Positions 1-12,758 of a stretch of DNA of 64,000 nt are shown here, in pieces. Source of the DNA: Erigeron canadensis (taxonomy: Eukaryota > Streptophyta > Magnoliopsida > Asterales > Asteraceae); contig NC_057764.1 of NCBI RefSeq assembly GCF_010389155.1, positions 45,020,275-45,084,274 on the forward strand. The letters run 5' to 3'. The notes below the pieces were generated by a model. That model was not told the origin of the DNA. It ran no database searches and worked only from the letters and a program-made list of their open reading frames with translations. Position numbers and translations under genes: made by a program. The stretch's first letter is position 1. Each line of letters begins with the position of its first letter.

Positions 1-1799
1 GCATTCTATCTCTTACATATTTAATTACAATTTAAAGAATTTTATGCTAGTTTCAAGCTTTTACCATTAGAGTAAAAACTTTTTTGTTAATAGCTATTAG
101 AAAATTTTTTTACCATTGTGGATGCTCTAACGAATCAACATAACTAAACTAAGTTGTGAAAAAAAATCAAAATTGTTGTATTGTACTGTAATAGTTGGAA
201 GCAAATCATTTAACATTGCTTTGCTCTTTTTTCCCCGATAAACTAAGAACTTCCATGAACTTCCGTTAGATATATAGTTGGTACAATTTATTTGATTATT
301 TTTAATAGATAGACAATGACTCAAATGATATATAAGAGTCGGACGTTTGGTCCTAGTAAATCATAGAGAATAGAATTGTTATGAATAATGGAAATGATGT
401 GAATGAGAATGGATTTAAAGAAAGGATTTCAATTCAATTGTTTGGTATAAAATTTAAGAATGAGAAATAGGCAAGCATCTTTTGTTCTTCCATTTCAACT
501 CATTTAAATATAATTTATCATGATATAATTTTGGTCAATAATATATGAAAAATAGTTATATAAATCAACAATCGGTGTATCGTGAATCTATAGATAATCA
601 TGGTCGATATGTTTTCTGATTTTCGATTAAATCTTCATATTTTTTATTGGTCAAACTTGCCCAGGTATATATAATTTCTAATAGTAGCATCGGCAGCTCA
701 ATCAAAGGTAAAAAAAGAAAAATTATTGGAAGAAGATAGACATCTTGATGATTTGCAAGATCAACCATGCAAAATGATGGTGAGGTAACTAAAAAGATAA
801 TCGCTATGACAATAATGCACAATGAAGAGTGAACCGTCATTGCCTCGAAGAAAATTATGAAAACTTTTTTTGGATGTAAATATGATTGAATGTGCAAATC
901 ACATGCTGACACCTATTATGCCCATTCATTTTTTTCATTCACACATAACTCAAAAGTGAGAAAAACTCCTTATGAAAATTTTCATTCATTCTTTACTTAT
1001 TTTAGAGAATGAAAACTAGAGAAAGAAAATGCAATAGTGCAATGATATTTTCTTTCTTTTGGTAAAACAAGCACAAGAAGTAATTCGTTTTTTATGTTCC
1101 TTTTATCATTCCATCATACCAAACAATCTTTCTCAAAAATGTGTATTTCTACATTTATTTATTTATTTATTATTAAAGGACTTCAAACAAACAGACGTTT
1201 TATATTAGCATAAGAGTATTGACATCAGTTTGAACATCAATGCGGCAAACTTTGCCATGCAATAACACCGCCACCAACACTTTTGTTTTATGTTAGCACA
1301 AGAGTATTGGCATCTGTTTGAACATCAATGCGGCAAACTTTACCATGCAATAACACCGCCACCAACACTTTTTTGGAGTTGTGTGGCAAACTTTACCACA
1401 CGGCAAAGTGTGTGGTGTGAGTATCTTTTTGCCTTTTGTGGGCAATGAATTGTTTCCAAATAGCGTTTTTTAAAAATGACGTATATTGCGGTGTGAGATA
1501 TAGGTGAAAAATATGTTGTTAACAAAACTTTAAATATTTTTAAGTTGATATAAAAGGATGGGTTGGGAGTAAGATATGAGGGGAAAAAAAGGAAGATGGA
1601 ATGCCTGGATCTATGCAGAAGCCTATCGGTAATGCCGTTATATCATCACACAAAAAATTATTATTATGTTTACTATAAGACACAAGTTTCCATTAAAAAA
1701 TAATGACACCATAAAACACACAATAATTATATAGTGGTTGAATAATATAATAATATGACGATATAACACAATCTTCTCTCATCACAAGAGTTTCACTTC
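1..1799. other. AT-rich intergenic DNA, no supported gene
   Basis: No open frame here has recognisable protein features or splice context. The stretch is AT-rich and looks like old repeat debris. GTTTGGT-type motifs near 350-450 and again, inverted, near 1110-1130 may be ends of a decayed MITE, but no target duplication is visible. The only clear structure is the two-copy tandem repeat at 1205-1374. Confidence 0.5.
1205..1374. repeat. Two-copy tandem repeat, 88 bp period
   Basis: The segment beginning TTAGCATAAGAGTATT at 1205 recurs at 1293 as TTAGCACAAGAGTATT. Both copies contain the same GCGGCAAACTTTRCCATGC core and end in CACCAACACTTTT. They differ at only a few positions, so the duplication is recent. 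No function is visible. Confidence 0.85.
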
Positions 1800-2133
1800 A
1801 TCAGGATCAACGAATTAGCAGTTATAAGACGAGGATTTGAAGATGCAATACAAATTCAGACATTTCATACAAAAGGTCACAAAAACGTTGGATGTATTTT
1901 CTAATCTCAAGCTGAGTTTTGGAGTCACATGGCTTCCACAAAGCAGCAATATCTCTGCAACACCAAAATGTTGTTAACTGAAAACATTTTTGTTCCTGAA
2001 TACTGCTATAAAATCTACCCATAATCACCACCTTTTGGCCACTGCAATTTCGACAAAGAAAATAGTAGAGCTGTTTATGAGTCCCATTGGTGGATGAGTT
2101 ACCACTGCTGCACATTGTCTTCATCGAAGTTGG

Positions 2134-5100
2134 TCACCGTGTTTCAGAATCTGAAAAAAAAAAAAATGAAACTTACAATCACCGGACATAAGAGAATATT
2201 CAGGTCAGGGTTGTTTTGTTATTATGCTGTTGTGGGTGCTTATTATCCATGACTTCTCACTAAAAAAATTTCAATAAAATTGTCTTCGCCGTTGAAAACA
2301 AAAAACCCAGATATAAAAGAACACAAGAGTAATGTTGGGTTAATCTTGATTTTGGGTCAACAAGTCAAGGTGTCGTTTTTATTAGTAAGAGACTAGTTTT
2401 ATTTTGAGTACGTTAAATAAGTTTAGGTTGGTTATTTAGCAAGTTTAGTAGTTTGAATGAGTCTTTGGCATGTAGTCTATTTCCTTGTTTTTAGGAGTCA
2501 AGAAGTGGTCAATCCACATTGCATTTAGATTCATATTGTACTGTGAGGTCTAGTAGTAGTATGTAAGTGGGTAGTTTTAGTACGTGGGGCAGATGCATGA
2601 TTTATGGAGTCATGGGTGTGTAAGTTATGTATTCAGTGCCTATATAAGGCTTGATTTCGTTTAATGAAAAGATATAACTTTTCCACTTAACCATTTTTGT
2701 TGCAACTTCCTTCTTTATCTGCAATTAAATTTCATTTTTTCACACACAGCAAAAGTCAGTAAAGTATGGGCCACACTAACACTTGTATCAGAGAGCTTTA
2801 AGGCTCGGTTTGCGGGTTTGAGAGTCGAGAAAGAAAGCAGCCCCATGGCTAGAAGGGGCTGAAACAGCAAGAAAGAAAGGCTGATCCATTTCAGCAGTAA
2901 GCAAGCAAGAACAGCAAGAAGAAAGATAGGAGGCCTCGCAAGTGAGAAAGAAAGACAAGCCAAAGAAAGAAGAATAAGAAAGAAAGTCACAACTCACAAG
3001 TCACGACCAAAACGAAAGTGAAAGAATGGTGCAAAAGGTGGGAGAAAGCACACAGAAATCAATCACGATTTAGTGATTAACAGATAGAAAGAAGTAGCAG
3101 CAGTTAGAAAGGAGGAGACCCACATGTGCATGAAATCCTTGGCGACCTCTGAATCAGAGGCGGAGGTATGTCAGGGGTAGGGTTGGCCAAGGCCCACCCC
3201 CACTCACACATATTATACTTAGTCTTGCATAGTGTCTGTGACTTGTGTGAAAGTTTGTTAAGAAAAAGTTGCAGAGGAACATAAGGTTTTTATGAAGAAG
3301 ATGATGTAGATTTTTTATTTTTACAATATTGGTCCCTTATTAATATTGCTATACACATTTTGACCCTTGATATATAGTATATTCATTATTTTAACCCCTT
3401 AAATATTTTGCCTTAGGTTTATGTTTACAAGAAAGTAAGTTTCGTCTAATGCTACTACTCTGTGTAGATTTTAGATGTGAAGTTTTAAGCTTTATATATT
3501 TTAATTCTTCTTGTAACTACATTTTGGATTTTCTATATACTAGCTAATTAACCCGGGTTCAACCCGGGTATTCTAAACAAGTTTCGTAAATACATGTCTA
3601 TTATCATAATGAAGCATAGAAAAACCCGTAAGGTAAAAATGTCTATTTTTAGTGGCAAGTTATCAATGTTGCTATAATGAAAAAAGAATATTCAACCTTT
3701 ACTACATCATAAAAAAATGTTATTAAACATTAGGCTTATTTTACATTAGGTTTGATAGTTTTAAAAACTTTCAAATGAAGGGACTACAAATTATAATTCA
3801 AAGATGATGTCATAAATTAGTTGGATAAAACATAAATAATTAATAAGAAAAAGCCTAATGATGCCAAATAAGATTTTCTTAAAAAATATTGATGTCATCA
3901 CAATCTTGCTTTATTTATATAAGAGATATTTTTTTCTTACTATAGTGACTAGAATATTTTCCAGGATAAAAAAACTAAAAATATTTTAATTGAATATAAT
4001 TTGAAAAAATCTTTTGATCAATCAATAAAGAGCTTCAGCTTTAACTAAAACATCTTATAACTTAACTAAACAATATATGACTAATTATAAATTACTCTTT
4101 CTCAATAATATATATTAATAAATGCATATAACATAAAAAGATAATTGATGTGTTGGCTTTGATACACAAATTTTGACCCGTAAAATTTATCGTTATTAAT
4201 TTGGCCACCCCTCTTATAGATTCCTGGCTCCGCCACTGATCTGAATCATGATGGCTGTCAATCAAGACTTGGAGGGATGGTTGAAAAAAAAACAGCCGCA
4301 GGTCTTGCATTTCATGCATGAAGTGATGAAGGGAGAGTAGGTTTTGGCTATAATATGAACATATACAAGCAAGTGGGTCTTGAAAGAAAGGGTGAAAAAA
4401 GGATCTAAATGAGATGTCAAACAATTCCATGGGACGGTTAAACCAAGAGGATAAGAATTTCATGGTATTTGGTTCTATATTTAAATATCACAACAAGTTT
4501 TCTTCATTTTTTGTTTTCATTTATATACATTTTGTTGAGTACATAAGGTGTAGTTTTCATGGAGAAGAATTGTAAGTAATCAAAGGTGGTCCTGGAGTGT
4601 TGTTGGTGATCAAGAGTGGCAGCCGAAAAACAACAAGTTGCTAGAAAGTTCAGCAAGTGGAGCAAGAAAGGAAATGTGTACGGCTTGTAGCAAGAGACGC
4701 GTCATAGAAAGAGCAAGAGTAGCAAGATACCGGTATGTAGCAAGTTAGAAAGCAAGAGAATTGGTGTAAGCGAGAATGAGGGTTCGAACCAAAACAAGTA
4801 GAAGTTTGAAGATCGTTCGTTAGTGGCAAAAGGAGAAACAAGCAAGACCAATATCAAGATTAAGGGGGTGATTGTTGGGTTAATCTTGATTTCGGGTCAA
4901 CAAGTCAAGGTGTCTTTTTATTAGTAAGAGACTAGTTTTTTATTTTGAGTATGTTAAGTAAGTTTAGGTTGGTTATTTAGCAAGTTTAATAGTTTGAATG
5001 AGTCTTTGCCATGTAGTCTATTTCCTTGTTTTTAGGAGTCAAGAAATGGTCAATCCACATTGCATTTAGATTCATATTGTACTGTAAGGTCTAGTAGTAG

Positions 5101-8100
5101 TATGTAAGTGGGTAGTTTTCAGATGCATGATTTATGGAGTCATGGGTGTGTAAGTTATGTATTCAGTGCCTATATAAGGCTTGATTTCGTTTAATGAAAA
5201 GATATAACTTTTCCACTTAACCATTTTTTTTTTTTTGCAACTTCCTTCTTTATCTGCAATTAAATTTCTTTTTTTTCACACACAACAAAAGTCAGTAAAG
5301 TAAGGGCCACACTAACAAGTAAGAAATCAGCTAGCAACAAATGTAAATGTTTTGACTCGACTTACTCGTAACCATATATATGGACCCCAATAATAGTACG
5401 TTTTAAGAGTGTTTAAGACATACCAGTTTCATCAGGATGTGATTCATGGCCCTCTTTTTCAAGAACATGTTGCTGTAGAAATGTATGGACGGTTTTCCAA
5501 TAATCATCACCACCAACAAGCCATGTGTTCATGTGCATACCAGTAGGGAATTCTACATAAGTGCACTGTTTATTGCGTGCAGCAGCTTTAGCGTACAACA
5601 TTTGCATGTGAAGTGGAGGAATCATCTCATCTCGTAGTCCAGAAAGGAAAAGAATTGGCTGTTGAACCTGTGTACGAAGAGAAAATGGTTACGAAATGCA
5701 AGCTGCCAGAACAATACGCCTACAAACACTAATTCGTAAAGAAAAATAGCACACTCATTAAATATAAGACATTATCAAACCTATTGCCATGCTTGAGTTC
5801 ACTGCTAACACTAAATGAAGACTAATAAAAAGTTACAATGTAGTTCCAGGTGACAAACTACCGAGAATGCTAGATCTTTAAGCTTGTCAGCTTTGCATTA
5901 TAGTCGACGAACGTAATTTTCAAAAGTTTATAAGACAGCTGCTTAGTAGAACTAACATCCAATCCTTTTGTACACCAGAAACATCCTATATATCTAAAAT
6001 ATTAAGAAGCTATATGAATTCACAAGTGCCAACAGGAATTAACAGTGGTACCTGGCCAACAACATCAAGGGTATTCCAGGGAGAGCGAACAACAATATTG
6101 AGAATTTTTGGGCCTTTGGAGATGCTTCCACCAATAAAATACTTCAAAAAGGGTAGTAGAACTCCAGCCATATCTAGGATCGATGTAAAAGTATTCTCCA
6201 GTATTAATGCAGCAACCTACAAATTTTGAACGAATAATGAGTTATATAGTTATCGCTCTTTTGGCGGAAAGATCGAATGGCACAACACTTTAGAAAGTTT
6301 GCATATTGATACAATACCAGAATTTCAGAACTTAAAGAGGCTTCACCATGGCAAGAAAATAAACAATATATAAAGGCTAATTTAATGAAATCCCAAATTC
6401 ATAAATTGTAGAGATAGACATATAAACTCAAATTTGATAGCTTCTTCCATTAGAAAGCTTGCTTGAAGCCCAGGTTTACCAGTTACAAGTGAGTAGAACA
6501 AAGCACATTTACTTGTCCTGACACATCTTGCTATGATTTTGCTGATTTTTCCATAGAATTAATTTGCAGAAAAGTCAAGTCTCCCACAGTCCATTTGTTC
6601 AGCTTGAGAACCATCAGCTGGGTCCTAAAGTGATATTGTTAATACACAACTAGAAGCATATGAGGTTCATTAATGGTTTAAGCATATAAATGTACATATC
6701 CTATCTGCTATACTGCGATAAGCCTTCCTAATTTTCGACGAACTAATATGAAATTCATAAATCTAATGTCATTACATATTTTTTTCTTCTTCAAAAAGCA
6801 TCTACCTTGCATATTAATTTCTTAGGTTATTTCAATTCATCATAAAAGTAGCACACAGGATTTTCGGGTGGTGGCTCGCTCATCCTTACCGTGCTGTGCT
6901 ATGGGTCCTAAAGTTAAGACCCGTATATAAAGTCGAAAGATGAAGGCCTCCATAGTAGTTTGTTCACTTAGGTGCACCCTGCATCTCCTCCCCTAGACTC
7001 CTAGAGCCATTGTACTTCTTGTTCCCTAGAATCCCTTCAGAAAATCTTGATTCCAATCTTTTGAAATTTCCATTTTTCCATGTATACCCACAATCATATC
7101 ATCATTCTCCTCACAGCTCACACAATAAACTACACCCGCGTAATGGGGTTCTTAGTCAACCAAAAAGAGTAGATGGCTAGTATTGTAAATTACATTATTA
7201 TACTCAGCCTAATCACACTACCATCAGTTCAACCACAAGAGAACTTACCATGACTACAAAATTAGTTGATTTTGGGATGCATGAACATCTTGATACAAGA
7301 CTCTGAAGATTAAGATCTGACTCGAGATCAAACTGCTTCCGTAAGATTGGATCAGAACTGATGACCCTACTAAAATGTCCTGGTATCTTCCATATGTTGT
7401 AATTCATTTCAAAGACCACTTGTAATTTTGTATGAGTTATGACACATGATAGCAATAGTGCATTACAATATATTTTAATATTACTAAACTAGTATAATAG
7501 AATTACAGATTTTAGAGTGTTAAACTGTTGAAAAGCACCACCACTTACCATTTTGATGATGTTAACACATTTTGTAAAACAAAACTTATTGTGATTCAAG
7601 CCAGTAAAATGGTATTACCTCGAGAACTTAGTATCCTAAAGTCAATCTGCAATCCTTACCACAGTCCTATGTATGCAGAGATCCTATGCAGAATACACAA
7701 ATTTCAGTTCATTAAGGTTGGGATCTTAACAACCTTCCCTAGAAGTCCTTTTAACATATCAACAAGTCTCCTCTTGAGTCTCTGATGTTTCTCAAAAACC
7801 ATGGATAAATCAATGATAGTACCCCAGATCCAGAAATAAAAATAGAAAAGATATGGGCTCTTCTAAACCTAATAAAGATATGGCCTCTACTCATCTTTGA
7901 TTCAGGATAGAAACTAACAAATCAGTAATAATTCATAAGGGAGATACCTTATCAGGATTGTTTTTGGCAACCACGGCACCAACTGCGCCACCAAGAGACC
8001 TTCCAAAAACTACTATTTGAGAAGTGTCAATGTCTGTCCTCTGACTGAGATGATCTAGAGCAGCCTAGTCAAAATGGAAAGCAATACAGCTTCAAAAATT

Positions 8101-10084
8101 TCAGGATAGAAAAAATCATGAATAAGTACTGGCTAAAAGAAAACCTGAGCATCCCTCGTGATTCCTTGTTGAGAAGGATAACCATCACTAGCACCATATC
8201 TATTCATTCAAACAATACCAAAAACAAAAGGATAATAGGTTAGGAGAGCAGAACAAACTGCTGCTAGAATCAAAACAAGATTGCAAGACAATGAGGAATC
8301 AATTTTAAGACATAAAAAAATTGATCGGAAGAGAGAGGTTTTGATGCAATGGCAGACCCATTGGGTCAAGACAATTATGCTAGCTCATTAACAGTCAGCT
8401 CATGGAGACAAGGATGTGCTTTTTGGTGAGAAATAAATTAACTTAAGTTTATTTATGTTAAGGTTATCTGTTTTTAGACTTTATTTTATATATTATATGT
8501 TTCCTAGTTTGTTTAGGACTGTTTTTGTTTATATACTGTAGGGTTTTTCTATTGTGAGAGAGTTTGGATTTTTATTGATTTAAAGAACTTGTGTTCATAG
8601 AACCCTTTGGTTCAATTATGGTCTTTGATTTAATCTTTAGTGTTTGAGCCATTTGTTTGCTAAGAAAAACTGCATCAGGTGGTATCAGAGACCATTATGC
8701 TAGCTCATTAACAAATGGCTCAAAAGATGGCTGCAGACATATGCAAAAACAACATACCCTCTGTAAGAAAGCATAAAAATGTTACAGCGCAGGTTTTGTA
8801 ACATTATCTGCACCATCTCAAGACGATGTGCAATATCTGTGGGTTCATTAGTCAAGTTTTCCAATTATCCACCAACACTTAGAATAAAACCAAGACAAAT
8901 TCAAGTTAAATAACTGCGAGATTGGTAACATTTTATAAAAAATAGTATATCAGCAACGAAAAGGATACTTCCAGCATTTTCTTGAAAGAATAGAATAGTT
9001 GGGCCTGCAAATATATACAAAAAGCATACATTTAATTACATATCCAAAATGGGTGTACTTCATACTTTGCTTTTCGTTTCGTTTAGTAGGAAAGGCAAAC
9101 GTAGAAGGGTTCCAAATTATTGTAGTAGAGAGCACCTACATCCCGATAACAGTTGATGTCCCACTCTCCCAATTTTATACCAAGGCTACTTTATAATGAA
9201 GATTGACAGCAAGGACAAGTATATCTACGAACAATTCCAAATAATCTAAACTTACAGTAATAAAAAGTTGACTATATTTATCGAGCAGGAGCAACCGAGC
9301 AAGAGAAGAGTTTGGCCCCTAGTAAATAAGTTGAATTGGTAAACCTTTAAATATCTTGCATTGTTAAGAAATAGATAAGTTTCTTCTATCTAACCTTATT
9401 CTTTAACTTCTACTTGTACTTCTTGATCTCTACAAAATTATACCATCTAATAAGTGGCTGCATGGACCATCTTTTAATCGTCAACAGCTTTAACCTTAGC
9501 ACCTACCCATTACCCTTCGTCACTATGTGCTACATCAAAAGTTGTCATCGTATTCTATTAATAAAACATCATCAACTTGGCCTATTTTGACCTAGCGTTT
9601 ACCCCAAGACAAACGACAGATGAAATATCATATTTATAGAACAGACACCCTTGTAACCTCCTATCCCTTCCCCACAGAAGTGTATAAACTGCAGGTGATG
9701 AGCTGAGCTCATTTCAAAACAGACACCCTTGTAAGTGGGATCTCCGATTTTGCATCTTATTGTTTGTAACACTAGTCCTACTATGTAATACAGGCCAGCT
9801 GCAAGCAAATGTTCAAAACAAGATAAAATATAAAATAAATTCCCCCATCCAACACTAACTTAAATATGAAAAACGCTGTTATCTGCCGCAACGTATAAAT
9901 TTATGTTGGCTACCAACTCATTTCAAATGAAAACCAAGATTTAACTCTCACAAACCCTAATCATCCTCACTCAATAATTGTTCAATGCTGTTAATCAACA
10001 CAAAATTAAAACCCTAATTCACCAACACAAAAAAAAAAAAAAAAAAAAAACTAAAATTCACACAACCTATATAAACATATGCAT

Positions 10085-10133
<49 letters not shown>

Positions 10134-10375
10134 GGACCTGTACAATCAGAAGAGAACTTGATGAACCAGGAGTGAAGACGTATGCCATCGGATGACGTAA
10201 GCCAAACGTCTTCGTAAATCATACGCAATCGAGCAGGCGTGATTGGATAGGATTTGGTGAGACCAGGCAAAACAGGAACGTAGACTAGTTTCTCCTGAAA
10301 CGCAACTAATAATGCCATCCCGGCCACCACTATTCCGCCTACTCCGTACATCACCAAGCTCAGATACGACACCAT
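2134..10375 (-). CDS. WAV2: WAV2-like alpha/beta hydrolase (BEM46/ABHD13 family), 8 exons
   Basis: The product belongs to the BEM46/ABHD13-type membrane alpha/beta hydrolases. The Arabidopsis member WAV2 acts in root bending and waving; the substrate is unknown. Exons on the minus strand: 10375-10138, 9004-8969, 8836-8758, 8199-8145, 8064-7948, 6216-6052, 5667-5424, 2150-2134. They join in phase to 316 codons plus stop, against about 308 aa in Arabidopsis. An N-terminal membrane anchor (residues ~4-26) is followed by VYVPVLPGL. The nucleophile elbow is GRSLGG (Ser159), the likely acid is Asp243 in GLRDEM, and the likely His is 274 in GMHMNTW. All introns are GT-AG. The second of two adjacent ATGs was chosen by homology; the first is at 10378. 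The last exon is tiny: after a strong GTATGT donor, the acceptor is the poly-T/CAG at 2151-2153, giving a short tail and TGA at 2134-2136. Without that splice, the frame stops about 10 bases into the intron. Downstream sequence to about 1800 is probably 3' UTR. Confidence 0.9.
3155..4238. mobile_element. hAT-like non-autonomous element nested in the LTR element
   Basis: The termini are inverted: CAGAGGCGGAGG on the left, and the right end reads CAGTGGCGGAGCC when reversed. The flanking 8 bp are CTCTGAAT and ATCTGAAT, a 7/8 target duplication. An 8 bp duplication with CAG ends is typical of hAT elements. No transposase frame is present. A Helitron sits inside at 3540-3926. Family assignment is an inference from the ends. 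Confidence 0.7.
3540..3926 (-). mobile_element. Short Helitron nested in the hAT-like element
   Basis: On the minus strand the element starts TCTCTTATATAAAT after a host A, and ends in CTAG followed by a host T. Just before the end is a GC-rich hairpin, CCCGGGTTGAACCCGGG. These are the defining marks of a Helitron: 5' TC, 3' hairpin plus CTRR, insertion between A and T, and no target duplication. At 387 bp it is non-autonomous, with no Rep/helicase frame. Confidence 0.85.
8375..8713 (+). mobile_element. TRIM-like LTR fragment in WAV2 intron 3
   Basis: A candidate LTR of about 263 bp (8415-8677, TG..CA) is followed by a clear initiator-Met-tRNA primer site, TGGTATCAGAG, at 8680-8690. A 19 bp segment, TTATGCTAGCTCATTAACA, occurs both before the LTR (8375-8393) and after the primer site (8695-8713). 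This fits a miniature element with a very short internal region, of which one LTR and parts of two internal regions survive. No coding sequence is present. Confidence 0.55.
10086..10133. repeat. (TA)n(GA)n microsatellite at the WAV2 exon 1 donor
   Basis: A run of TA dinucleotides (about 10086-10111) passes into GA dinucleotides up to about 10132, only a few bases inside intron 1. On the gene strand, the donor GTCCTT is followed by (TC)n(TA)n. A related TA/GA run lies in the 5' flank at about 10429-10462. Confidence 0.9.
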
Positions 10376-10800
10376 CACTCTCTCCCTCTCACGGAATTTC
10401 CTTCTTTTTTTCTTTTTTTTTTTGTGTAGTATATATATATAGAGAGAGAGAGCGAGCGAGAGACTTGTGTGATTTAATTAAACAGAAAGATTGATTACTA
10501 GAGCGAGCCACCTTGATAACAGGCGACGCTGGAAAGCAAAGGGAATATCAATCTATCGGATTCTTTTTTCAATATTATTATTATGGAAAATGATTAATTT
10601 TCTAAACTAAATATCCTAAATATCAAATAAAAAAAAGATTGAAAAAAAAATAAATAAAAATAAATAAATAGCAAAATTAATTAAGAAGATTAGAAAAAAG
10701 AATTAATAAAATTACATGTCACAACTTTAAAGTTTTAAGAGAATTTTTAGTTTAATTTTTATTATGAGTATAATCATTTTTCTATTATTCCATTTACGTT
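10376..10800. other. WAV2 upstream flank
   Basis: This is the likely 5' UTR and promoter side of the minus-strand WAV2 gene. It contains poly-T, TA/GA microsatellites (10429-10462) and A-rich sequence. I see no single convincing TATA box placed relative to the start codon. Confidence 0.4.
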
Positions 10801-11290
10801 GTGCAGCGTCAACCACCGCACGATCAGGCACTAGTCAATCATACAAGTTTGCGTCAAAGGTGATGACCCTCTCAATCAATGCATATATCAAGGAGTCCAT
10901 CCATAAGTAAAGCAATATATCACTTGGGCGTAAGGGGTTGTCCTTATCTCCAATAAACCCAATATCAACTTCTTTACGAGCTGAAATCCCAGACCGAGAA
11001 CAAATGTCAGCCAAGGTGTCACACCTTACTTTATGCCGGTGTTTGATACCATAATATCAACACATGATACAACATGGTCCTCATAAATACCCCTAAAAAA
11101 ATACCATGGAACAAGCTGAGCACGACATTTGAAATTAAAAAAAATAAAATTAAATAAATAGGACACCTAGCGAATAGCATAGAACACATCGGTAGGTCTT
11201 AGCATTCATAGTTTGTCGCAACCCAAAGATCGGAATCACCTTAAGCCAGTTCGAAGTGTCGTCTTCCATTTGAGATTTTAATGTCATCTA
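10801..11290 (-). pseudogene. Decayed copy of a dispersed repeat-borne ORF
   Basis: Translated on the minus strand with frame changes, this gives fragments such as EDHVVSCVDIMVSN and ICSRSGISARKEVDIGF followed by DKDNPLRPSDILLYLW. I recognise this as a protein family scattered through many plant genomes, often annotated 'auxilin-like' or as reverse-transcriptase-associated; that is recollection, not a search. Several stops and frameshifts show it is dead. Two C-terminal fragments of the same family lie at 19421-19570 and 20560-20700. Confidence 0.6.
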
Positions 11291-12758
11291 CCGACAAGAT
11301 AAAGAAAAAATAGATTCATCCGTTTGAGTACACTAAAATGGTTAGCTCGCGCACTTTAACGGGTTACCATGAATAGATACACAAAAATGAATAGGAACAA
11401 GCTCCTTTTTTTTAACTAAAAAGAAGTTATGTTCTTAAATTAATAAAGAAAAAAATACCTTAATTGATAATTTAATGAAAGTTAACTATTGATATATGCA
11501 GAGGTATGCTGCTCCAAATTTACTAAATTATATGAGAAGTTAGAGATATAAGCACTTACCCATGTAAAACCTCTTACAAAGTTTTAAGTATTTTTGGTAT
11601 GAGTATCGTCTAAGCTTATGCCTTATATTATCCCTTTAACACATATAATGTGAGTCGTATATTTACAAAATATTATACTAATTGTTTACGCATGCAACGC
11701 ATTGCATTAATTTACTTATAAAATATATCTATAATTACCCATGACCAAAATATGCAAAAGATCAAGGTTTGCATTATCTGTTCTATAACATGCCTTGAAA
11801 AGTTATTCACTCGTCATGTAACTTGTGATCAACTGACTGCATTCCATCAATGAATGGTCCTTGGTTATGGGACAAAAAATATCTACATCACTCGTATTAT
11901 ATACGCCGAGTTTGTATTTTGTGACACGAAAATCAAATATTTGCTGCTTAGGAATCTTGTTTTATGATAACAATCTAAACTGTAGCTAATGAGATACATG
12001 CAATCCTGCTGGCTAAATCTATATGCTTACGTTTTAAACCAAAATCTTCTGGGAAAAACAGCTGCAAAAATGGCTACATCTCTCTACACCAGATCATCCT
12101 CCACAAGGGCAACCTCGATTCAAAACATGTATCTCTCATCCGAATCTGACTATCACCAACTTCTGAACCCTCACTTCCTTTTTTGTATATCAACTACAAA
12201 GCAGATTAATCTGATTATTGTCACGTTTAATCTTCGGACTTAGCATCCAGAGGATCATAACCTAGAGATAAGAGTAAACCAGAAATCGATTGATGATTTT
12301 CATGGAAAATAATTTAAGGTAGGTATACTTTCGATGGGAATTTGAGCCAACTTAAACATGTTATACTTCATCTAAAACTGGTCAAATAAGCTGAATTCAA
12401 AAAACTTAGGGATCAAGATGAAACAGGTCGAAAGTTGTCCAAAAATTAGCTTTTCTATATATAAAAAGAAAACACATTTTACAGTTCAACTCGCTAAACA
12501 TTTTCATTAATTTCCTTATAAAATTCTGAAGGGAAAAAAAAAAAACAAGGGGCAGGTGAACCAAACCTGACCTATTTTGATTGGCAGCCCAATATTTCAC
12601 CAAAACTGACCCATTTTGACAGGCAGCCCTGAAATATCAACACTCTTAAGGTATATATGAAGGGGGAAGTGAAGGTGATATTGTTACACACCCAAGTTGG
12701 GTGAAAGTAACCTTGACTATGAGAACAAGATATGTTTTATACAACTCACCATTTGTAT
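11291..12758. other. Intergenic DNA and PDAT1 3' flank
   Basis: Nothing coding is supported here. The part next to PDAT1 (about 12400-12758) is a probable 3' UTR and flank; two near-copies of a phrase, ACCTGACCTATTTTGAT and ACTGACCCATTTTGAC, occur at 12567 and 12605. Confidence 0.45.

Larger units (their letters stand above)
2333..5317. mobile_element. Non-coding LTR retrotransposon (LARD/TRIM-like) in the last WAV2 intron
   Basis: The two LTRs are 2333-2781 and 4873-5317 (449 and 445 bp). They are nearly identical, apart from a small indel near 2620 and a few substitutions. Both begin TGTTGGGTTAATC and end CACACTAACA. The element is flanked by a perfect 5 bp target duplication, AGTAA, at 2328-2332 and 5318-5322. 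A primer-binding-like TTGTATCAGAG lies just after the left LTR (~2783-2793), and a purine tract (AAGGGGG) precedes the right LTR. The internal region has no gag or pol frame and is interrupted by the hAT-like element at 3155-4238. It must rely on another element for mobility. Excision in the host transcript is by splicing, since it lies wholly within an intron. Confidence 0.93.

Noticed and set aside
598..912. Minus-strand frame of 104 codons, very hydrophobic
   Set aside because: It has no recognisable family, no splice context and AT-driven composition; membrane-like stretches arise easily in AT-rich DNA.
340..1140. GTTTGGT-containing segment considered as a PIF/Harbinger-type MITE
   Set aside because: The inverted similarity is limited to short words, and neither a TTA/TAA duplication nor long ends could be confirmed.
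1822..2124. Minus-strand frame of 100 codons after the WAV2 stop
   Set aside because: It lies in the probable 3' UTR of WAV2 and shows no family signature.
4092..4463. Minus-strand frame of 123 codons inside the LTR element
   Set aside because: It spans the boundary of the nested hAT-like element and the LTR internal region, so it is a chance frame across an insertion junction.
10429..10462. TATA-like runs upstream of WAV2 considered as a promoter
   Set aside because: These are TA/GA microsatellites; TATA boxes cannot be distinguished in them without transcription-start data.
11989..12243. Plus-strand frame of 84 codons between WAV2 and PDAT1
   Set aside because: No similarity to known proteins, and no conserved residues or splice structure.
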